Shown here piece after piece: positions 15,019 through 18,000 of a stretch of DNA of 18,000 bases (the stretch's first letter is position 1; each line of letters opens with the position of its first letter). The position numbers were made by a program, and so were the translations under genes. The stretch covers positions 1 through 18,000 of the forward strand of contig JAFXSH010000096.1 in assembly GCA_017525805.1 (NCBI GenBank), given 5' to 3'. The notes beneath the pieces were generated by a model, which saw nothing but the letters and a program-made list of their open reading frames with translations, made no database searches and was not told the origin of the DNA. The DNA comes from Clostridia bacterium. GTDB lineage: Bacteria; Bacillota_A; Clostridia; Christensenellales; Aristaeellaceae.

Positions 15019-16056
15019 ATGAGAAAATGTCTTCTTTGCCTGTTCCTGGCCCTGGCGCTCGTCTTTGCGGCGAGCGCTCCGGTCCGGGCGGAAACCGTCC
15101 GGAAAATCGGCGTATGCGTAGACCGGATGAGCGACGCGGAAACGCGGACTTTGTGCGATATGCTGCTCACGTTTTTTGCCGGTCAGGAAACGGATGAAAT
15201 CAAATATGAGCTGTTTTTTGCCGATGCCAATGGCACTGCTGATCAGCAGAAGGAGCAGATCGGCAATCTGCTGAAACAGAAGCTGGATTTGATTTTGATC
15301 AATTTCCTGGACGGCGGAACGGTGGAAGCGACGGCGGAAAAGCTCAAGGCGGCAGGCACACCAGCAGTACTTTTCGGACGGCAGATGATCGTCCGGGATG
15401 GAAACGAATACACGGCGGACGCCAGCGTGGATGCGCTGCTGGACCAGATTCAGGGCTGCTATGTGGGCGGCGATCTGCGTCAGGCCAGCCTGATGCAGGG
15501 CCGGATCCTGGCGGACAGGCCCTCTCACGGCGATATCGATCAGGACGGCGTGATTCATTACGTGATCATCCGCGACAGCGCTCCCCGCGCCGAATCCCGT
15601 CTGCGCACCGATCTTTCGCTGCGGGCTGTGGGCAACGCCGGGCTGGAAGCCGTGTGCCTGGCGGACCGCGGCGGAGCCGAGGATCAGGAGCAGGCCAGGA
15701 TCATCTTTGAAAAACTGATCGTTGAATTCGGCACCCAGATCGAAGCTGTGATCTGCACCCATGATGCTATCGCGGCGGGCGTCGCCCAGGCGATTCAGGA
15801 GGCGGATCAGGAAGCGGACATCGCGGTAAACGCCGATATCTGCGTGCTGGGCATGGATGGAACGGAAGAAGCCCTGCAATTGATCCGGGAAAACAAAATC
15901 GCGGGCACGGTACGCATCGACGACGCAGCCCAGGAACGGGTATTGCAGGAAGCGATCCTGAAAATCCTGAACGGGGAAGCGGTTCAGAAGTACTACTGGG
16001 CGGAATACAAGATCATCAACAGCGCCAATGTGGATGATCTGGACAGCCAGAACTGA
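15019..16056 (+). CDS. Periplasmic sugar-type binding protein (PBP type 1, MglB/RbsB-like), orphan
   Basis: A 345-residue secreted protein. The signal peptide (about residues 1-24) ends PVRA before ETVRK, with no lipobox Cys. The mature part is a type 1 periplasmic-binding fold: KIGVCVDRMSDAETRTLCDM, NLLKQKLDLILINFLDGGTV, AGTPAVLFGRQM, then ICTHDAIAAGVAQAIQEAD and ICVLGMDGTEEALQLIREN-like text. These match the galactose/ribose-binding and LacI-effector fold. It lacks a DNA-binding head, so it is not a repressor. No sugar permease or ATPase lies beside it. It follows the ATPase by 24 bases, with a GGAAGGA ribosome binding site at 15002-15008. It may serve a transporter elsewhere, act as a sensor, or be a second binding protein for the preceding importer; the last seems unlikely because the fold type differs. 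Confidence 0.82.
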   Translation: MRKCLLCLFLALALVFAASAPVRAETVRKIGVCVDRMSDAETRTLCDMLLTFFAGQETDEIKYELFFADANGTADQQKEQIGNLLKQKLDLILINFLDGGTVEATAEKLKAAGTPAVLFGRQMIVRDGNEYTADASVDALLDQIQGCYVGGDLRQASLMQGRILADRPSHGDIDQDGVIHYVIIRDSAPRAESRLRTDLSLRAVGNAGLEAVCLADRGGAEDQEQARIIFEKLIVEFGTQIEAVICTHDAIAAGVAQAIQEADQEADIAVNADICVLGMDGTEEALQLIRENKIAGTVRIDDAAQERVLQEAILKILNGEAVQKYYWAEYKIINSANVDDLDSQN

Positions 16057-16064
16057 TCCTGTTC

Positions 16065-16108
16065 AAAAAAACAACCGGCTGCTTTTGTCAAGCGCCGGTT
16101 GTTTTTTT
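16065..16108. terminator. Bidirectional terminator between convergent genes
   Basis: A 15-bp stem, AAAAAAACAACCGGC (16065-16079) with GCCGGTTGTTTTTTT (16094-16108), and a 14-base loop. It ends in seven T on the plus strand and seven T on the minus strand. It serves the binding protein from the left and the DUF4250 gene from the right; its right edge overlaps the DUF4250 stop codon. Confidence 0.92.
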
Positions 16109-16286
16109 ATACGAACGCGTTCTGCTCCGGGTCATAGTGGTAATCGATGGTGGCCAGCACGGCTTCTATTTCCTTCCGGTTGGCGTCCATATCCTCGCAC
16201 AGGCTGTCCAAGCTGGAAAACCGGTCCCGCAGCTTCATATTGACCACGCTGAGCAGCATATAGGGGTCCTGGGGAAACGAGGCCAT
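16107..16286 (-). CDS. DUF4250 family small protein
   Basis: A 59-residue protein read on the minus strand. It begins MASFPQDPYMLLSVVNMKLR, continues with DRFSSLDSLCEDMD, and ends DYHYDPEQNAFV. The pattern 'PxDPxMLLSxVNxKLRD...SLxxLCxD' with a closing 'YDPxxNxF' is characteristic of the DUF4250 family of Bacillota, whose function is unknown. The ribosome binding site AAAGGAG (complement near 16295-16301) is well placed. The start codon lies 1 base after the stop of the hydrolase gene, so the two are surely co-transcribed. The stop overlaps the shared bidirectional terminator. Confidence 0.85.
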   Translation of the reverse strand: MASFPQDPYMLLSVVNMKLRDRFSSLDSLCEDMDANRKEIEAVLATIDYHYDPEQNAFV

Positions 16287-16287
16287 G

Positions 16288-17199
16288 TCACAGCGCTCCT
16301 TTCCTGCCCTCGGCGGCGTTCAGCGTCAGGCCGTCATAGGCGATGATAAAGCCGGGGGTGATGCGCTGGATATCTTCAAAGCTGGTGTAGCCGTTGTGGG
16401 AAAAATGGCTGGCGACGAACAGGGTGTTTTCGTCCGCCGCGCCGATGGAAATCAGCTTTTCCCGCATCTTGAGGCAGCTTTCGCTGTTCATATGGCCTGC
16501 CCAGCCGCTGTAATCGTAGTGCCGGGCGCTGCCGGTGCAGTCCAAAGAAACCAGGTCCAGCCGCCTGCCGGCCAGCCAGGCTATATTGGCTTCGCTGAAT
16601 TCGCAGGTATCGTGGGCGTACAGGATGCGCTGCCCGTCCTTTTCGATCAGGTAGATCAGCGCTTCCTCCGCCCGGTAGAACGTGCGCCCCTGGAATCGCA
16701 CGGGGAACGCGCAGCCGCCGTTCCGATCCTGGCAATGCACCGCTTCCAGGGCCGTCACCTGGTAATCCCCGATGGGCACCGTTTCAAAGGGGACCATCCG
16801 CTGGAAAGCCAGGCAATGGGAGGGGTGGCCGGTAAAGCGCTGGATGCATCGTCCCGTCTGCTCGTTGCCGTAAAAGGTAAGAGTGGTTTGGGGCTTTTCC
16901 CCGTTTTCCTGGTAGCAGTAGCCGGGAATGCGGAATTCCAATTCATCGGGGATCAGATGATCCGAATGGGTGTGAGTGACCAGCACGCCCTGCAAGTTCA
17001 TATAATCCAGGCCATAGCGCTGCATATGCACGAAGGAATCCGGCCCGAAATCCAGCTTCAATACGCCATCAATGATAGCCCCGGACCGGGTGCGCACCTC
17101 CCTGCCGCCCGCTTTTCGCGCGGCGCGGCATACCGGACACTGGCAGAACAGCGCCGGAATGCCCTCCGCCGCCGCGGTGCCCAAATACTGTAAAATCAT
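16288..17199 (-). CDS. PhnP-like metallo-beta-lactamase-fold hydrolase
   Basis: A 303-residue cytosolic metallohydrolase. The metal motif VTHTHSDH supplies H76, H78, D80 and H81; further likely ligands are H155 (EAVH), D197 (AHDTCEF) and H265 (ASHFSHNG). C19-Q-C21-P-V-C24 plus H268 reproduces the extra structural zinc site of PhnP-type phosphodiesterases (Cys-x-Cys-x2-Cys with a His three residues after the last active-site His). PhnP itself opens phosphoribosyl cyclic phosphate in the C-P lyase pathway; no other C-P lyase gene is present, so the substrate here is unknown. The start ATG at 17199 has AAGGA about nine bases upstream; a frame extending to 17277 runs into the promoter. It forms a two-gene operon with DUF4250. 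Confidence 0.88.
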   Translation of the reverse strand: MILQYLGTAAAEGIPALFCQCPVCRAARKAGGREVRTRSGAIIDGVLKLDFGPDSFVHMQRYGLDYMNLQGVLVTHTHSDHLIPDELEFRIPGYCYQENGEKPQTTLTFYGNEQTGRCIQRFTGHPSHCLAFQRMVPFETVPIGDYQVTALEAVHCQDRNGGCAFPVRFQGRTFYRAEEALIYLIEKDGQRILYAHDTCEFSEANIAWLAGRRLDLVSLDCTGSARHYDYSGWAGHMNSESCLKMREKLISIGAADENTLFVASHFSHNGYTSFEDIQRITPGFIIAYDGLTLNAAEGRKGAL

Positions 17200-17248
17200 A
17201 GCGATTTTCCTTCTTTCTGGAGGGACGGTCAGGTTTCGCCTCTTTTTC

Positions 17249-17277
17249 ATTATATCAGAAGCCAGTTCTTCGCGCAA
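17249..17277 (-). promoter_or_regulatory. Promoter for the PhnP-like hydrolase/DUF4250 operon
   Basis: On the minus strand TTGCGC (complement of 17272-17277) is followed by a 17-bp spacer and a perfect TATAAT (complement of 17249-17254). The predicted start near 17242 gives a leader of about 43 bases. It diverges from the yceD-rpmF promoter about 100 bp away. Confidence 0.6.
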
Positions 17278-17353
17278 TCACCCAAAAACGCCCGCGGAGG
17301 ATCAAAAAAGTGAAAAAGCCGTGAAAAAGAGGCGCGGAAACGAGAAAAAAGGA

Positions 17354-17383
17354 TTGACAAGCAAGGCGGTTTAAAGGTATAAT
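17354..17383 (+). promoter_or_regulatory. Consensus sigma-A promoter for yceD-rpmF
   Basis: TTGACA (17354-17359), an 18-bp spacer and TATAAT (17378-17383): both hexamers are perfect. Upstream lies a series of A-tracts at 17304-17309, 17313-17317, 17323-17327 and 17345-17350, spaced roughly one helical turn. This suggests an UP element or intrinsic bend, as expected for a strong ribosomal-protein promoter. Confidence 0.9.
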
Positions 17384-17412
17384 AGCATTCGGTCACGATT
17401 GGAGTGATGTGC

Positions 17413-17943
17413 TTGCTGCTGGACATTTCCCGCGCGCTTCGCGCACCGGGGGAGGAAATCCCCTTCCTGCATCGTGACGCCATTCCGCCGCAGGAGATCT
17501 TCGGTGAAACGGTGGCGTTTTCCGATGTGACCCTGTCCGGTTTCCTGTGCTCGGTGGAGGATCATCTCCGCATCCGGGGCACGCTGCGCACGGTGGCTCA
17601 CGGCCATTGCGCGGGGTGCTTACAGCCGGTGGATTATCCGGTGGAGGTTCCTTTCGATGAAACCTTCATCCGCGTAACCGCCCGCAATCCCCGGCCGGAG
17701 GAAGAGAATCCCGAGGAAGAGGAATGGTATTATGAAGGCTCTAAAGTGGAGCTTTCCCATCTTGCCATGACGCTGACGCTGCTGGACCTGCCCATTCGCT
17801 TTGAGTGCGGCGACGATTGCCCGGTGCTCAGTCAGCTTCATGCGGAAGATGATGAAACTACGCATGCTTGCCAGAAGGACATGCCCGACCAGCATCCTTT
17901 TTCGGCATTGCAGCAATTGCTGACAAAGGATCAGGAGGTGTAA
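17413..17943 (+). CDS. yceD: DUF177/YceD family protein (23S rRNA accumulation)
   Basis: A 176-residue acidic protein of the DUF177 family, which almost always precedes rpmF and is linked in E. coli and plants to 23S rRNA accumulation. It starts LLDISRALRAPGEEIPF; two Cys pairs (C66/C69 in CAGC and C132/C136 in ECGDDC) could bind zinc. An acidic stretch (EEENPEEEEWYYEG) and a hydrophobic LDLPIRFECGDDCPVL segment are family-like. The start is uncertain: GTG 17404 and ATG 17407 overlap GGAG (17401-17404), so TTG 17413, eight bases after it, is preferred and yields the usual N-terminus. The gene ends 2 bases before rpmF. Confidence 0.88.
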   Translation: MLLDISRALRAPGEEIPFLHRDAIPPQEIFGETVAFSDVTLSGFLCSVEDHLRIRGTLRTVAHGHCAGCLQPVDYPVEVPFDETFIRVTARNPRPEEENPEEEEWYYEGSKVELSHLAMTLTLLDLPIRFECGDDCPVLSQLHAEDDETTHACQKDMPDQHPFSALQQLLTKDQEV

Positions 17944-17945
17944 TT

Positions 17946-18000
17946 ATGGCTCTGCCCAAAGGAAAAGTATCCAAGGCCCGCGGCCGTTCCCGTCGCGCGA
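17946..18000 (+). CDS. rpmF: 50S ribosomal protein L32, N-terminal part (3' end outside window)
   Basis: Eighteen residues are visible, MALPKGKVSKARGRSRRA, matching the start of L32 (M-A-V/L-P-K-x-K-x-S-K-A-R). AGGAGGTG (17933-17940) lies five bases before the ATG. It follows yceD in the near-universal yceD-rpmF pair, which supports the call despite the truncation. Confidence 0.93.
   Translation, partial: MALPKGKVSKARGRSRRA

Noticed and set aside
16285..17193. 302-codon plus-strand open frame opposite the PhnP-like hydrolase
   Set aside because: The minus-strand frame carries complete metal-binding motifs; the plus-strand one has none.
1..18000. CRISPR arrays, tRNA or rRNA genes, transposases, prophage genes
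   Set aside because: No regularly spaced repeats, cloverleaf-like segments or mobile-element coding motifs were seen on either strand.

Overview
The window looks like a GC-rich Bacillota genome of the class Clostridia, most likely an uncultured gut or rumen lineage. The evidence is gene order (adk, map, a KOW-domain gene, infA, rpmJ, rpsM, rpsK, rpsD, rpoA, rplQ), a zinc-lid adenylate kinase, a zinc-free S4 protein, a DUF4250 gene, strong AAGGAGG ribosome binding sites and frequent TTG starts. I cannot name the species. No rRNA, tRNA, CRISPR array, transposase or phage gene was seen.

Region 1 (1-5314) is the 3' half of the spc/alpha ribosomal-protein locus, all on the + strand: the adk 3' end, map, a KOW-domain RNA-binding protein, infA, rpmJ, a 364-base non-coding stretch rich in hairpins, rpsM, rpsK, rpsD, rpoA, rplQ and a clean intrinsic terminator. 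In many Bacillota ecfA-ecfA-ecfT-truA-rplM-rpsI would follow rplQ; here transporter genes follow.

Region 2 (about 5344-10802) is a phosphonate-type ABC importer: phnD, phnC and two phnE permeases, then a cytosolic 5'-nucleotidase-family phosphatase 2 bp after the second permease. phnD has its own promoter region and terminator. A roughly 115-bp BIME-like palindrome and a second promoter separate it from phnC. No C-P lyase or phosphonatase gene is in the window, so a phosphate ester such as a nucleotide is as plausible a substrate as a phosphonate.

Region 3 (about 10930-16108) starts at a consensus sigma-A promoter. It encodes a second ABC importer of the AfuA/FbpB/PotA type: a binding protein, an attenuator-like hairpin, a fused two-domain permease and an ATPase. 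An orphan sugar-type periplasmic binding protein follows. The binding protein lacks the tandem tyrosines of ferric-iron binders and has a Gly/Ser/Lys loop plus a His-Asp pair, so an organophosphate substrate is a reasonable alternative to iron.

Region 4 (16065-18000) holds a convergent bidirectional terminator, a minus-strand pair (a PhnP-like metallo-beta-lactamase-fold hydrolase and a DUF4250 protein), a divergent promoter region, and the plus-strand yceD (DUF177)-rpmF pair, which is cut by the window end.

Regions 2 to 4 together suggest a cluster for taking up and hydrolysing phosphorus-containing small molecules next to the core translation genes. This is inference from gene content; no substrate can be read from the sequence.
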